A stretch of 64,000 nucleotides of DNA from Hoylesella buccalis ATCC 35310 (GCF_025151385.1 NZ_CP102287.1:1116001-1180000), one strand, 5' to 3'. Positions 36,833 through 46,556 are shown, counted from the stretch's first letter. Translations and numbers: made by a program. The notes: generated from the sequence alone by a model not told the origin.

Positions 36833-36872
36833 CAAAAAAAAGTTGCACCTCAAATGAGATGCAACTCTTTTT
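36833..36872. terminator. bidirectional rho-independent terminator
   Basis: AGTTGCACCTC (36841-36851) pairs with GAGATGCAACT (36856-36866), one mismatch. There is an A-run on the left and CTTTTTAT on the right. It can end both the antiporter transcript and the convergent thrS-infC-rpmI-rplT transcript. Confidence 0.8.
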
Positions 36873-36894
36873 ATGTTGTTAATTTCAATTCGCT

Positions 36895-37239
36895 TTACTT
36901 CACTTTGTCAACGATAGCCTTGAATGCTTCAGGGTTATTGACAGCGAGATCTGCAAGAACTTTACGGTTGATTTCAATACCAGCTTTGTTCAAAGCGCCC
37001 ATCAAGGTGGAATAGGTCATACCTTCCAAGCGTGCAGCAGCATTGATACGCTGTATCCACAGTGAGCGGAAAGTGCGCTTCTTGTTACGACGGTCGCGGT
37101 AAGCGTAGGTAAGTCCCTTCTCCCAAGTATTCTTAGCTACGGTCCAAACATTCTTTCTTGCTCCGAAATAACCTTTAGTCTGCTTCAGTATTCGGGTCCT
37201 TCTTGCTTTTGATGCTACATGATTTACTGATCTTGGCAT
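36895..37239 (-). CDS. rplT: 50S ribosomal protein L20
   Basis: 114 residues, normal length, binds 23S rRNA early in 50S assembly. Recognised by the start [38 protein letters not shown] and [14 protein letters not shown]. Last gene of the infC operon; the terminator follows ~23 bp downstream. In many bacteria L20 represses translation of this operon; whether that holds here is not visible. Confidence 0.98.
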   Translation of the reverse strand: MPRSVNHVASKARRTRILKQTKGYFGARKNVWTVAKNTWEKGLTYAYRDRRNKKRTFRSLWIQRINAAARLEGMTYSTLMGALNKAGIEINRKVLADLAVNNPEAFKAIVDKVK

Positions 37240-37276
37240 AGTTTTTCTCCTTTTAAATTGTTTGACTAAAAGTTAA

Positions 37277-37474
37277 TTAACGCAAGTTGAGCAAGTCGCG
37301 AACCTGCTTAACATTTGCAGAGTCAACGAGGGTGTAACCTACTAAGTTTCTCTTTTGTTTCTTTGTTTTCTTAGTCAAGATATGACTATGGTAAGCATGA
37401 TTACGCTTAATCTTACCAGTTCCGGTAAAGCTGAATCTCTTCTTCGCACCGGAGTTTGTCTTTAATTTTGGCAT
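37277..37474 (-). CDS. rpmI: 50S ribosomal protein L35
   Basis: 65 residues, typical L35: [40 protein letters not shown] and the end [11 protein letters not shown]. It sits 37 bp upstream of rplT and ~77 bp downstream of infC in the conserved infC-rpmI-rplT order. Confidence 0.98.
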   Translation of the reverse strand: MPKLKTNSGAKKRFSFTGTGKIKRNHAYHSHILTKKTKKQKRNLVGYTLVDSANVKQVRDLLNLR

Positions 37475-37551
37475 TTTTTGTTAATTTTAAATGGTTATTT
37501 ATTTACTTCTGTGGCAACGTATATACCAAGACGTTACGCACATTCCAATGT

Positions 37552-38250
37552 TTATTCTTCGTTTTGGAGCTTCTTCAATGCATCCGAACCATTCTTGGCA
37601 TTGTCGAACAAGCCTCCCTTAGGTTTGTCATCAGCGGACGTACCGTCAGTAGGAACAATCTTCTTAGCGGCCTTAGCCTCAGCCATTGCCTGTTCACGGT
37701 CACGCTTTTGCTGGCTTTTCTTCTCTACTCCAACCTTCTTAGGCGCAAGATACAAGAACATTTTCTTGCCTTCCAGCTTCGGCATCTGCTCAACTTTTCC
37801 GTATTCTTCCAAGTCGTTTGCGAAGCGAAGGAGCAACACTTCTCCCTGCTCTTTAAACAGAATGGAGCGTCCACGGAAGAAGACATAGGCGCGAACCTTG
37901 TTGCCTTCATTAAGAAACCCTTGTGCATGTTTCAGCTTAAACTGATAGTCGTGCTCGTCAGTCTGCGGCCCGAAACGTATTTCCTTCACCTCTACCTTCA
38001 CTTGCTTCTGCTTCATTTCCTTAGCACGCTTTTTCTGTTGGTAGAGAAACTTACTATAGTCGACCAAACGACAAACTGGCGGTTGAGCTTTAGGAGATAT
38101 TTCAACGAGGTCAACTCCTTGCTGACGAGCTAAATCCAGAGCTTTTTTTGTCGGCATTACCTGCGATCCATCGTCACCTACAACACGCACTTCCCTTACG
38201 CGAATCTGTTCATTCACGCGGTACTGATTACTTAATTTGTCATTCTTCAT
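37552..38250 (-). CDS. infC: translation initiation factor IF-3 with C-terminal extension
   Basis: Binds the 30S subunit and controls start-codon and initiator-tRNA selection. 232 residues against the usual ~175-180. The N-domain ([19 protein letters not shown]), linker and C-domain ([39 protein letters not shown], in pieces) are complete by ~175. A Lys/Ala-rich tail of ~50 residues follows, as in other Bacteroidetes. The ATG is at 38250. It lies in the thrS-infC-rpmI-rplT cluster but has its own -7 box. Confidence 0.97.
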   Translation of the reverse strand: MKNDKLSNQYRVNEQIRVREVRVVGDDGSQVMPTKKALDLARQQGVDLVEISPKAQPPVCRLVDYSKFLYQQKKRAKEMKQKQVKVEVKEIRFGPQTDEHDYQFKLKHAQGFLNEGNKVRAYVFFRGRSILFKEQGEVLLLRFANDLEEYGKVEQMPKLEGKKMFLYLAPKKVGVEKKSQQKRDREQAMAEAKAAKKIVPTDGTSADDKPKGGLFDNAKNGSDALKKLQNEE

Positions 38251-38288
38251 TCAACTATATTAATGTGTTTACTTTCGCTAAACGGCTG

Positions 38289-38296
38289 CAAAGTTA
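38289..38296 (-). promoter_or_regulatory. internal -7 box for infC-rpmI-rplT
   Basis: Minus strand TAACTTTG followed by CAGCC, the same context as the box of the tRNA nucleotidyltransferase gene. Start near 38282, ~32-nt leader. Confidence 0.6.
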
Positions 38297-38446
38297 CTGA
38301 TTTTACCACAATTAGCAAAACATTTAGATGAGTTTTTATTGTAGTTATAGATACAAATTGACGAGAAAACAAGGAAATGACCTCCTTACAAAGGTTATAT
38401 TCTTGTTTACTCGTCAACCCTGTCCACAGACATTTCAATACATTTT

Positions 38447-40411
38447 TTAATCTTTTGGATGGATATTGGTTGCTTCAAGCATTTGGGCTACTTCGCTGTT
38501 TATGCGCGAAGCGAAGTCTTCCATCTTCATGGTAGCTTGTTCACCGCCACCCTGTTTGCGCATGGAAACAAGTCCTTCAGCAGCTTCTTTCTCTCCAACA
38601 ATAACCATGTAAGGCACACGCTTCAACTCGTTGTCGCGAATTTTACGGCCTATTTTCTCGTTACGGTCATCGATAGTAGCCCGAATATCTTGCTCCGTGA
38701 AGTACTTGACTACTTGCTGAGCATAATCATTAAACTTCTCTGAGATAGGCAGAATGGCCACCTGTTCGGGGGTAAGCCACAGGGGGAAGTGACCAGCTGT
38801 ATGCTCAATGAGCACAGCTGTGAATCGTTCAAGCGAACCAAATGGTGCCCGGTGTACCATCACTGGTGTTTGTTTGGTATTGTCCTCCGCCGTATATTCG
38901 AGCTTGAAACGTTGTGGCAGGTTGTAATCCACCTGAATGGTACCCAACTGCCAACGTCTTCCGATGGCATCTTTCACCATGAAGTCGAGCTTAGGGCCAT
39001 AGAATGCAGCTTCGCCATAGGCCACCTTGGCATCCAATCCCTTCTCCTTGCAAGCCTCGATAATAGCCTGTTCACTTTCTGCCCACACCTCGTCAGAACC
39101 AATGTATTTCTCTTTATCGTTAGGATCGCGCAGACTAATTTGAGCTTCAAAGTTATCGAAATTGAAAATAGTGAATACGGCTTGGATGATATCCATCACG
39201 CGAAGGAATTCATTCTTAACCTGATCAGGACGACAGAAGATGTGCGCATCGTCTTGTGTGAACGAACGAACGCGCGTTAATCCATGCAGTTCGCCACTCT
39301 TCTCATAACGATAAACCGTACCAAACTCAGCGATACGCAGTGGAAGATCTTTGTATGAGCGAGGCTTGCACGCAAACACTTCGCAGTGATGCGGACAGTT
39401 CATGGGTTTCAACATGTACTCCTCGTCATCCTCTGGTGTATGGATGGGTTGGAAAGAATCTTTGCCATAGTGGGCATAGTGACCACTGGTGACATACAAA
39501 TTCTTGCTTCCAATATGCGGAGTAATGACCTCTTGATAGCCAAAACGCTTCTGTATTTTGCGCAACATCTCTTGCAAACGCAAGCGAAGTTCTGTTCCTT
39601 TTGGCAACCAAATAGGCATACCCTTGCCCACACGGTCGGAGAACATGAAGAGTTCCATTTCCTTTCCAATCTTCCGATGGTCACGTTTCTTGGCTTCTTC
39701 CAGCATCAACAGGTACTCATCCAGCATCTTCTTCTTGGGGAAGGTAATACCGTAAATACGGGTGAGCTGTGCGTTTTTAGCGTCACCACGCCAGAAAGCG
39801 CCTGCAGCACTTGTTATTTTAACAGCCTTAATCAAACCAGTGGACATCAAATGCGGCCCACGACAAAGGTCTGTAAAATTGCCTTGCGTATAGGTAGAGA
39901 TGTTTCCATCTTCCAAATCTTCAACGATGTGTTCAACCTTGTACGTCTGTCCGTCTGCCGTAAACTCATTGACAGCGTCGGCCTTGGAAAGCTCACGTCG
40001 AACAATTGGCTGGTTTTTCTTGGCCAGTTCCATCATTTTTTGTTCAATCTTAGGGAAGTCATTCTCTGAGATAGGAGTGCCATCGGCCGTCTGAACATCA
40101 TAGAAGAACCCGTTTTCTATCGCGGGACCAAAGCCAAACTGAATACCTGGATACAGTTCTTTCAATGCTTCTGCCAACAAATGAGCCGAAGAGTGCCAAA
40201 AAGTATGCTTGCCTTCTTCGTCCTCAAAGCGATACAATGCGATGGTAGCATCTTCGTTGATGGGCCGATTCAACTCAACTGTCTCACCATTAACACCGCA
40301 AGATACAACGTTGCGAGCGAGAGCCGGTGAGATGCTCTCGGCGATTTGTAACCCAGTTACGCCCTTTTCGTACTCACGTACCGAGCCGTCTGGAAATGTG
40401 ATTTTAACCAT
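38447..40411 (-). CDS. thrS: threonine--tRNA ligase
   Basis: Class II aminoacyl-tRNA synthetase charging tRNA-Thr. 654 residues with the full domain set: TGS (~1-62), the editing/SAD domain with [11 protein letters not shown] (His pair ~74-78), the catalytic core with the zinc Cys in [14 protein letters not shown], motif 2 [15 protein letters not shown] and motif 3 [20 protein letters not shown]-terminal anticodon-binding domain (~545-650) completes it. It heads the infC cluster; a -7 box lies 31 bp upstream. Confidence 0.98.
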   Translation of the reverse strand: MVKITFPDGSVREYEKGVTGLQIAESISPALARNVVSCGVNGETVELNRPINEDATIALYRFEDEEGKHTFWHSSAHLLAEALKELYPGIQFGFGPAIENGFFYDVQTADGTPISENDFPKIEQKMMELAKKNQPIVRRELSKADAVNEFTADGQTYKVEHIVEDLEDGNISTYTQGNFTDLCRGPHLMSTGLIKAVKITSAAGAFWRGDAKNAQLTRIYGITFPKKKMLDEYLLMLEEAKKRDHRKIGKEMELFMFSDRVGKGMPIWLPKGTELRLRLQEMLRKIQKRFGYQEVITPHIGSKNLYVTSGHYAHYGKDSFQPIHTPEDDEEYMLKPMNCPHHCEVFACKPRSYKDLPLRIAEFGTVYRYEKSGELHGLTRVRSFTQDDAHIFCRPDQVKNEFLRVMDIIQAVFTIFNFDNFEAQISLRDPNDKEKYIGSDEVWAESEQAIIEACKEKGLDAKVAYGEAAFYGPKLDFMVKDAIGRRWQLGTIQVDYNLPQRFKLEYTAEDNTKQTPVMVHRAPFGSLERFTAVLIEHTAGHFPLWLTPEQVAILPISEKFNDYAQQVVKYFTEQDIRATIDDRNEKIGRKIRDNELKRVPYMVIVGEKEAAEGLVSMRKQGGGEQATMKMEDFASRINSEVAQMLEATNIHPKD

Positions 40412-40441
40412 AACAAATTAGTTTATTTATCTTAATCGACA

Positions 40442-40449
40442 CAAAAGTA
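40442..40449 (-). promoter_or_regulatory. -7 box of thrS
   Basis: Minus strand TACTTTTG, matches TAnnTTTG; start near 40435, ~24-nt leader to the ATG at 40411. Confidence 0.5.
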
Positions 40450-40550
40450 ATGCTTTATTTTGAGATAAAACAACGATTTGGTTTGTTTATTCCTATAAAA
40501 AAGGAGTTTGATACCAAAGGGGAAACATAGCTGAAACCCAATACGACATC

Positions 40551-42524
40551 TTATTTTGTCGCCGTTTTGCGTTTGATAACGCCATAAGCATCGTAAATAC
40601 CGAGTTCTCCCGCCTTACTCAAGTCAGCGATTCCGGCATTCTTGGTATGCGTGTTTTCCAACCGAATGATTCCTCGGTTGTAATAAGCCTCAGCCAATCG
40701 ACTGTCCAGTTCGATGGCCTTGGTATAATCGTCGATAGCCAACTGATAGTCTTTGCGTGCCGCATGGAAGTTGCCGCGGTTATAATATAGGTAGGCATTC
40801 TGCCCATCCAGCTTGATGGCTTGATTGAAATCATCGAGCGTCTTGGCTGCCTTCAACTGGATGTCAACACCATGAGAGGCATTGAAATCGTTCATCATAA
40901 ACTGACATACGGCCCTCTGCCAGTAGGCAATGGTCGAAGTACTGTCTTGATCGAGATAGACATTCAGGTCGTTGATAGCCTCGTCAAAGTTCTGCGTAAC
41001 GCTATATGCTACGGCACGTTGTAACAACCAAGCATGCACAGCCTTCATATCCTTCGCATCTTGGATAGAAGCCGACAGCTGATCAATGAGAGAAAGAAAC
41101 GCCTTTGACTGCTCTTCGGTCAGCTGGGCGGAGTTACAAGTGATGTTAAGCGGATATTTCAGGTGGTGCAAATCGTTAAAGTCTTCTATTTCTTTGTTGA
41201 AAGCCTGATAGGTATTCATGCCATTATGATACGGCAGATACGACACCTCAAACATCGGCATGCGTGCGACATCCACCTTGCGATGCTGAATCTGTCCCCG
41301 ATACTCACTCTCGTACTCGCGCTCAACCGTATTCTCGTCGGCCACAACGATTTGATTATACTTTTCGGGATCAATCTCGCTGCGCTTACGCATGGCCTTC
41401 AATTTGTTGTTGCTCCAGCGTTTTTGAACGCCACTGCGCTTGTCCATCTGCGCCTTGAAGATACGAAATTCGTCCATTTCGGCTTTTGCCGTCATGCCCA
41501 ACCGGCGATAACAATTGGCACGATAGGACAATCCTGTCCAGAAATTAGGGAACTGATCTATCACTGCCGAATAGTCACGAATGGCCGCACGCAAATCGCC
41601 AGTCCTGTCGTGCAGTAGTGCTCGGTTAAAAATGGCCATCACGTTTTTCGGCTCCATCTTGATGACGAAGTCAAAATCTTCTATCGCCCGGTTGTCATCA
41701 CCCAGCTGCATGCGCAGCAATCCTCGGTTGTAGTGAGCCAAAAAGTCGTTCGGTGCCAAATCGAGTGCCAAGTCATAATCGGCCATTGCCCCACGAAGAT
41801 TGTTGTAATTAAGTCGGGCCAAGGCACGGTTCACATAGTTGTTGGCCACATTGGGCTTCAGGTGGATGGCCTTAGAGAGTTCCTCGTCGGCATCTTTCCA
41901 CTTCCTGCGAGCCAGACTGATATAGGCGCGTGTGGTCCATGTGTTGCCATCGTAAGGGTCTATCTTCAAACTCTTGTCCAAAGATTTGGCTGCTTGCGTG
42001 GTATCTTTCTGATGCAGATAGATTTCGGCTTTCAGCGAATAGGCGTTGGCTGCGTTAGCCCATTTCTGCACGATGGTATCAGTCTGCAGCAACGCCTCGT
42101 CGTATTTCTTTTCGTTCATCAAGCAGACAGCCCGATTAAACCAATAACTTTGTTGCCTGGGTTGCAGCCTGATGGCCCGATTATAGTCGGTGATGGCCTC
42201 ATCATAACGCTCTTGTCTAATCTTGGTGATGGCCCTTAAATCAAAAAACTGATGGATGTAAGGGTTCAGTTCGATGGCTTTAGAGATGTCAGCTTCGGCA
42301 CCTGTAAAGTCATCCAAATAGAATTTTGCCACAGCTCGGTATTGCCATGGCTCATAAAGGTAGGGTTTTAAGGCAATAATTTGGTTGAAATACTGTATCG
42401 ACAGCACATAGTCTTCATAGTGAAGGGCCACCTGACCATTCCTTAGCAGCTTTTCTATATTGTATTGCGCCCGTGCCACGAGCGACAAACAAGCCATGAA
42501 TATGATGACTACATGCCGATACAT
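40551..42524 (-). CDS. secreted tetratricopeptide-repeat protein
   Basis: 657 residues from ATG 42524 (the frame opens at 42563; this start gives a proper signal peptide ending SLVARAQ). The protein is almost all TPR units. About nine lie in the first ~330 residues (for example FDLRAITKIRQERYDEAITDYNRAIRLQP) and two or more near the C-terminus (YYNRGNFHAARKDYQLAIDDYTKAIELD), separated by a non-repeat segment (~370-520). TPRs mediate protein-protein contacts; no enzymatic motif is seen. It lies between def and thrS, a conserved Bacteroidetes neighbourhood, and is exported to the periplasm. Confidence 0.86.
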   Translation of the reverse strand: MYRHVVIIFMACLSLVARAQYNIEKLLRNGQVALHYEDYVLSIQYFNQIIALKPYLYEPWQYRAVAKFYLDDFTGAEADISKAIELNPYIHQFFDLRAITKIRQERYDEAITDYNRAIRLQPRQQSYWFNRAVCLMNEKKYDEALLQTDTIVQKWANAANAYSLKAEIYLHQKDTTQAAKSLDKSLKIDPYDGNTWTTRAYISLARRKWKDADEELSKAIHLKPNVANNYVNRALARLNYNNLRGAMADYDLALDLAPNDFLAHYNRGLLRMQLGDDNRAIEDFDFVIKMEPKNVMAIFNRALLHDRTGDLRAAIRDYSAVIDQFPNFWTGLSYRANCYRRLGMTAKAEMDEFRIFKAQMDKRSGVQKRWSNNKLKAMRKRSEIDPEKYNQIVVADENTVEREYESEYRGQIQHRKVDVARMPMFEVSYLPYHNGMNTYQAFNKEIEDFNDLHHLKYPLNITCNSAQLTEEQSKAFLSLIDQLSASIQDAKDMKAVHAWLLQRAVAYSVTQNFDEAINDLNVYLDQDSTSTIAYWQRAVCQFMMNDFNASHGVDIQLKAAKTLDDFNQAIKLDGQNAYLYYNRGNFHAARKDYQLAIDDYTKAIELDSRLAEAYYNRGIIRLENTHTKNAGIADLSKAGELGIYDAYGVIKRKTATK

Positions 42525-42573
42525 ACCTTCTACTTGTACACCCGTTTTTGCGGGCAGGTACACTGTTGTCGCC

Positions 42574-43137
42574 TTATCTGCGAACGGGTTTGGTGCGGTA
42601 GTGACATTCGTACTTGCCCTGCGTCATACCCTTCAATTTGTTTTTGATCATTTGTTTACGGAACGGCGAGATGCGATCAACGAACATTTTACCGTCCAGA
42701 TGGTCGAACTCATGCTGCATCACACGAGCCAAATAACCTTCAATCCATTCATCATGCGGTGTAAAGTCTTCATCCATGTACTGCACATGAATGCGTGTGG
42801 TTCTCGAAACAGCTTCATGAATGCCGGGAATGGAGAGGCATCCCTCGTCCATCGACTCCTTGGGTGCGTTCTCATCAATCTCTATGATATGCGGATTGAT
42901 GTATACGCGCCTGAAATCTTTGTATTCGGGAAAGTCGTCACTCAACACGTTGAGGTCGATAACTACCACCCGGATGGATTTTCCTATCTGCGGTGCGGCT
43001 AGGCCAATACCATCTGACGAATCAAGTGTTTCAAACATGTCTTGTATCAACTGTCCCAATCCTTCATACTCGGGCGTGATGTCCTGTGCCACTTTGCGAA
43101 GCACGGGTTGACCATATATATATATAGGTAATATCAT
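42574..43137 (-). CDS. def: peptide deformylase
   Basis: Removes the formyl group from nascent N-terminal fMet. 187 residues with all three motifs: GIGLAAPQIG (~43-52), EGCLSIPG (metal Cys ~98) and QHEFDHLDG (HExxH, two metal His). A (TA)n run of about seven units near codons 5-8 (about 43114-43127) encodes the PIYIYG stretch and could be prone to slippage. It is co-oriented with the TPR gene downstream and ruvX upstream. Confidence 0.97.
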   Translation of the reverse strand: MILPIYIYGQPVLRKVAQDITPEYEGLGQLIQDMFETLDSSDGIGLAAPQIGKSIRVVVIDLNVLSDDFPEYKDFRRVYINPHIIEIDENAPKESMDEGCLSIPGIHEAVSRTTRIHVQYMDEDFTPHDEWIEGYLARVMQHEFDHLDGKMFVDRISPFRKQMIKNKLKGMTQGKYECHYRTKPVRR

Positions 43138-43142
43138 TTTTT

Positions 43143-43215
43143 AGTTTACAAGTTGACAAGTTGACGAGTTTACGAGGTGATAGTTTACAAGTTGATGGTT
43201 GACGAGGTGATCGTT
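43143..43215. repeat. degenerate ~8-bp tandem repeats between ruvX and def
   Basis: About nine imperfect copies of AGTTKACR, e.g. AGTTTACA, AGTTGACA, AGTTGACG, AGGTGATA. Similar short runs (for example CTTGTCAACTTATCAACC near 15421) appear elsewhere in the window. No gene is visible in the ruvX-def gap. Confidence 0.6.
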
Positions 43216-43326
43216 CTGTGGCTGACAAGGTGATGGATTCCTGTTTCCTATTTATGACCGAACCATGAACTTGCCTACTCGCAGCCATGTCCATGCAAAC
43301 ACATATCAAACCTGTTACAACGTCGT

Positions 43327-43743
43327 TTACCTTAGTCGTTTCGACTCCATATAACTTTGCAGAATGATGGTAGCAGATATCTCGTCTACCAATGCTTTAT
43401 TTTGCCGGGCTTTCTTGCCGATGCCACTTGCGATCATGGCCTTATGAGCCAACACGGATGTAAAACGCTCGTCATAATATTCGATGGGAATCTGTGGCAT
43501 GGCCTTTCGCCATCGGTTTACAAACTGCTCCACCCTAGCCATGTTTTCACTGGGTTTGCCATTGGTCTGCATGGGCTTTCCAATGACAATCCGTTCCACC
43601 TCCTCGCGCGCTACATAGTCTTTGAGATAGTCGAAGAGTGTAGATGTAGAAACAGTTGCCAATCCATTGGCAATGATTTGCAATGGGTCGGTAACTGCTA
43701 TGCCCGTACGTTTCTTTCCGTAATCTATCGAAAGGATACGCAT
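43327..43743 (-). CDS. ruvX: RuvX/YqgF-type Holliday junction resolvase-like nuclease
   Basis: 138 residues from ATG 43743 (MRILSIDYGKKRTGIAVTDP); the frame opens earlier at 43788, but the family starts here. RNase H-fold protein: first catalytic Asp in SIDYGKKRTG, IGKPMQTNGKPSE, YDERFTSVLA with the Glu, and the terminal Asp in ALVDEISATIILQ. Family members act in 16S rRNA 5' maturation and/or branched DNA resolution. It lies upstream of def. Confidence 0.93.
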   Translation of the reverse strand: MRILSIDYGKKRTGIAVTDPLQIIANGLATVSTSTLFDYLKDYVAREEVERIVIGKPMQTNGKPSENMARVEQFVNRWRKAMPQIPIEYYDERFTSVLAHKAMIASGIGKKARQNKALVDEISATIILQSYMESKRLR

Positions 43744-43901
43744 AGTATCTTTAAATGGTATTGGAGCGGGAGTTAACTGGGAGTTCACCCGGATCGAATC
43801 TGAGTAACAAAATCAAACCCTTGTTGGTGAACTCGTGCGTAACTATCTTTTGCTGGCACTTACCAGCACCTCTTTAGCTCACACCATTTACCATCATCCT
43901 C

Positions 43902-44384
43902 TTATTTCTTGTACAGCAACCAAGCGTCAGGATACTTTGAACGGAACTGGTTGCGCGATGCTACAGCCGAAGCTTTGTCGGCATGAGTTGTGGCAACAAC
44001 GCGGTACATATTACGAGCTGAATTGTAAGCGATTTGTGCTCCATAGCCAGCTGACTGCAACGTACGCTGCAATCCCTCTGCGTTGGCCTTCAATCCGAAC
44101 GAACCTACAACCACGCTGAATGCGCTCAGTCCACTGCCGCTCACCACGGTCACGTCCTCGGTACGTACTGTTGCGTTGTCAACATTATCTACAACCTGCG
44201 TCTGTGTTACAGGGGCTGGCGTCAAAGGAGCAACCACCGGAGCCTCGGTCTGAGCCGAAGTCTGTACAGATTCCTGTGCCTTTGCCTTTTCGTATGCTTT
44301 CTTATAAGCGCTCTCGCTTGATTTACAACCGGTAAAAGCCAGTGCTATACACAAGCCCGCGCACAAAACAATACTTTTTTTCAT
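43902..44384 (-). CDS. SPOR-domain lipoprotein
   Basis: 160 residues. Lipobox AFTGCKS (Cys ~20), a charged helical segment (YKKAYEKAKAQE), a Pro/Thr/Val-rich linker, then a SPOR domain (~85-158: AFSVVVGSFGLKANAEGLQ; YGAQIAYNSARNMYRVVATTHADK). Probably an outer-membrane lipoprotein that binds septal peptidoglycan. It is the second SPOR protein of the window; the other, at 26866, is not a lipoprotein. It is monocistronic and divergent from the YtxH gene. Confidence 0.87.
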   Translation of the reverse strand: MKKSIVLCAGLCIALAFTGCKSSESAYKKAYEKAKAQESVQTSAQTEAPVVAPLTPAPVTQTQVVDNVDNATVRTEDVTVVSGSGLSAFSVVVGSFGLKANAEGLQRTLQSAGYGAQIAYNSARNMYRVVATTHADKASAVASRNQFRSKYPDAWLLYKK

Positions 44385-44556
44385 AATTCTGTAAGATATT
44401 ATTAATTAAACTTATTGATTCATTATACCTTGCGAAGGTACAAAATATCCGCTAAAATGGAACAAAAGTGCCGCATAAAGTTTGTTAAATGCACAAAACT
44501 CATGTTTTTTAACAAAAATATGCAATACATTAACTATCTATCTGCAAAACTTTTCA

Positions 44557-44564
44557 TATATTTG
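44557..44564 (+). promoter_or_regulatory. -7 box of the YtxH/holin-like operon
   Basis: TATATTTG, perfect match; start near 44571, ~70-nt leader before the ATG at 44640. Confidence 0.55.
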
Positions 44565-44639
44565 CGATAGTTCGAAACATTCGAACGCTTATAACGTTAT
44601 AAACAACTAATTTAATAACAATTTAAAAAGAATAGAACA

Positions 44640-44858
44640 ATGAGAACAGTAGGTTATATCGGCGCATTCTTAGGTGGCGCCATCGCAGGTGCAGTGGTTG
44701 GGTTATTGATAGCTCCACAAGAGGGTAAAAGAACACGTAACAAAATTTCTGACACGGTTGATGATTTCTGCAAGAAACACGACATCAAACTGTCAAAAAA
44801 AGATGTTGACAACTTGGTTGACGACATCAAGGAGGCTGCATCAGACATCGTAGAGTAA
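44640..44858 (+). CDS. YtxH-domain small membrane protein
   Basis: 72 residues. An N-terminal Gly-rich membrane helix (YIGAFLGGAIAGAVVGLLIAP) is directly followed by the conserved QEGKRTRNKISD and a charged helical tail. This is the YtxH (gas-vesicle-like/general stress) family. First gene of a three-gene cassette with a holin-like membrane protein and a small basic protein; similar cassettes are linked to envelope stress in other bacteria, which is only suggestive here. Confidence 0.86.
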   Translation: MRTVGYIGAFLGGAIAGAVVGLLIAPQEGKRTRNKISDTVDDFCKKHDIKLSKKDVDNLVDDIKEAASDIVE

Positions 44859-44868
44859 ACATTAGTAT

Positions 44869-45219
44869 ATGTTTTCAAACGATCAGAACGTTGAGACCAT
44901 CGGCCGTTTGGTCGATATATGCAAACATTACATCGGGCTTCAAACAGAATATGTGAAGCTCGATGTGATTGAGAAGGTGGTACGTCTTATCACAGTCATC
45001 ACCTTGGTCACAGCGCTTTCCATCATCATGATATTGGCACTCATCTACGTGTCGTTCGCAGCAGCCTACGCACTCGAACCTCATGTGGGGCTGCCCATAG
45101 GCTTCCTGATTGTGGCCGGAGGCTATTTATTCATCTTTTTGTTGTTCTTCCTCTTCCGCAAACAGTGGATAGAGCGACCACTTGTCAGATTCCTGGCAAG
45201 CCTATTAATGGAGAAGTGA
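44869..45219 (+). CDS. phage-holin-superfamily (Holin_X/YqjE-like) membrane protein
   Basis: 116 residues. A soluble N-terminal helix (VDICKHYIGLQTEYVKLDVIEK) precedes two TM helices (~43-66 and ~76-97) and a short basic tail, matching the Holin_X/YqjE-type layout. Despite the family name it is not evidence of phage. It begins 10 bp after the YtxH gene and ends 1 bp before the next gene, so the three are one operon. Confidence 0.83.
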   Translation: MFSNDQNVETIGRLVDICKHYIGLQTEYVKLDVIEKVVRLITVITLVTALSIIMILALIYVSFAAAYALEPHVGLPIGFLIVAGGYLFIFLLFFLFRKQWIERPLVRFLASLLMEK

Positions 45220-45220
45220 C

Positions 45221-45487
45221 ATGACAAACAATACAGATAATAACGCTCCCGCACAATATAAGTCGCTCGATGAAATCAGGATACGCAAAGACCAGATTTT
45301 GAAAAGCATCAGGAAGGATGACGAAGGCATGCGGCATCTTTGGAACAGCATGTTCAACAAGCCGGCCACACTGACATCAAAGCTGCCCTCGAAACGTATA
45401 TCGGGGTTGATGAACACTGGGACTGGCATCTTCGACGGCGTGCTGTTGGCCTGGAAATTGTACAGAAAATTTAAGAAAAGAAGATAA
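45221..45487 (+). CDS. small basic protein of the YtxH/holin-like operon
   Basis: 88 residues with no signal peptide and no TM. KSLDEIRIRKDQILKSIRKD is followed by a basic C-terminus (LLAWKLYRKFKKRR). It occupies the position of YqjK-like proteins in comparable operons. I do not recognise a characterised domain. A strong terminator follows 20 bp after the stop. Confidence 0.75.
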   Translation: MTNNTDNNAPAQYKSLDEIRIRKDQILKSIRKDDEGMRHLWNSMFNKPATLTSKLPSKRISGLMNTGTGIFDGVLLAWKLYRKFKKRR

Positions 45488-45507
45488 TTTTTTTTCAGAA
45501 ACTAAAC

Positions 45508-45539
45508 GATGACAACCTATTGACGGTTGTCATTTTTTT
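45508..45539 (+). terminator. terminator of the YtxH/holin-like operon
   Basis: ATGACAACC (45508-45516) pairs perfectly with GGTTGTCAT (45524-45532), followed by a run of T. Confidence 0.88.
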
Positions 45540-45774
45540 CACACTCTACTACCATTACTATCCAAAAGCATCGACAGAATCTTTATCAATCGTAAGTCTG
45601 GACCTCAACAACAAGTTTCCATTCGTAAACAGAGCTGACGACTATATGACCCATTTTGTTGTTGATTGTTAGCTTACCAGATGAACCTCTCCTGAAAAGG
45701 AACAAGGGAAAACGCACCTTATGACAATGTTAATTCCGATTGAACACTTGACTGCGAGTTGCGATTTTGTTGTG

Positions 45775-46165
45775 TTTATTCAACGATTTTCGCCCCTAAA
45801 ACGGCACCTGTAAACTTTCAAACTAGAAAAAAAACGATAGGCTTGGAGGATGCAAACAAGAGATTTTGGAACGAGAAAAATCGAATTTTATCACAAAAAG
45901 ATAGACTTTACGCGCAAAAAAGCATCACTTTGGCAACCAATCAACATGTTTTTGAGCAGCAAAAGCATGCATATTGCACCCTAAAAGCATTGCTTTTGGT
46001 ATGAAAAGTCTTATCAAATTGGCACGAAACAGCATCATATATTTATAAATACCTGTGTATGAATGATATATAAAAACCGCTCATTTTGGGCGTATTTGTG
46101 ACAAGACGGATGGTTGTTCGCAAATTCGCCAAGCATGAAGAGGTTGGTTGTCAAGAAAATTCATC
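45775..46165 (+). repeat. intergenic 22-bp phased array and hairpin, family copy E
   Basis: Leader block with CTAGAAAAAAAACGATAGG (about 45823-45842), alignable with copy D over ~100 bp. Array cores follow at 45900 (GATA), 45922 (GCAT), 45944 (ACAT), 45965 (GCAT) and 45987 (GCAT), spacings 22, 22, 21, 22. Then comes a hairpin GGCGTATTTG (46089-46098) / CAAATTCGCC (46121-46130), one mismatch, GAAGAGG (46137-46143) and TTGTCAAGAAAATTCATC (46148-46165). The short ORFs crossing this block are spurious. Confidence 0.78.
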
Positions 46166-46342
46166 TGCACTTTTCTCCGAAATCTTATTCATGACGATAC
46201 GGTGAGTGATAAAGTAGAGCTTGCAAAATGGTGTGACTTCTGAATTGGTTTCGGGGTAGTAGGCACTAACAGTTGCTGCTGGAAAGCTGTGTTCATGCTG
46301 CCAACGAGCAAGGTATGTGTCGTAATTTTAATGATTTATGAG

Positions 46343-46406
46343 CAAAAAAAAAGAGTACCGCCGTACTCTCAATCTTATTAACCTTAAATCTAATACTATG
46401 AAAAAC
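46343..46406 (-). ncRNA. candidate small RNA with own promoter and terminator
   Basis: Minus strand: a -7 box TATCTTTG at 46413-46420 and a TTG -33 element (46440-46442) 19 bp upstream predict a start near 46406. About 60 nt later a perfect hairpin (AGAGTAC at 46363-46369, loop, GTACTCT at 46352-46358 as read on the minus strand) is followed by a run of nine T. Between them lies TTCATAGTATTAGATTTAAG. I have an uncertain impression that similar short sequences are common in Bacteroidetes, but this was not checked. It lies ~150 nt downstream of the metallo-hydrolase gene, so it could also serve as its terminator. Confidence 0.6.
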
Positions 46407-46556
46407 ACATTGCAAAGATACAAAATGATATCGTATTTGCAAGATTTGGCCATGAATTTGGACTTTTTATAACTATTTTTAATCGAACTAAAGGTATTTT
46501 TGACAAGAAGACTCAATTTGCCCATAAATTGTTGACGAATGCAAACAACGCACTTT

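Noticed and set aside
44869..45219. Prophage signal from the holin-like gene
   Set aside because: The Holin_X/YqjE-like family is a common chromosomal envelope protein; no other phage gene lies nearby.
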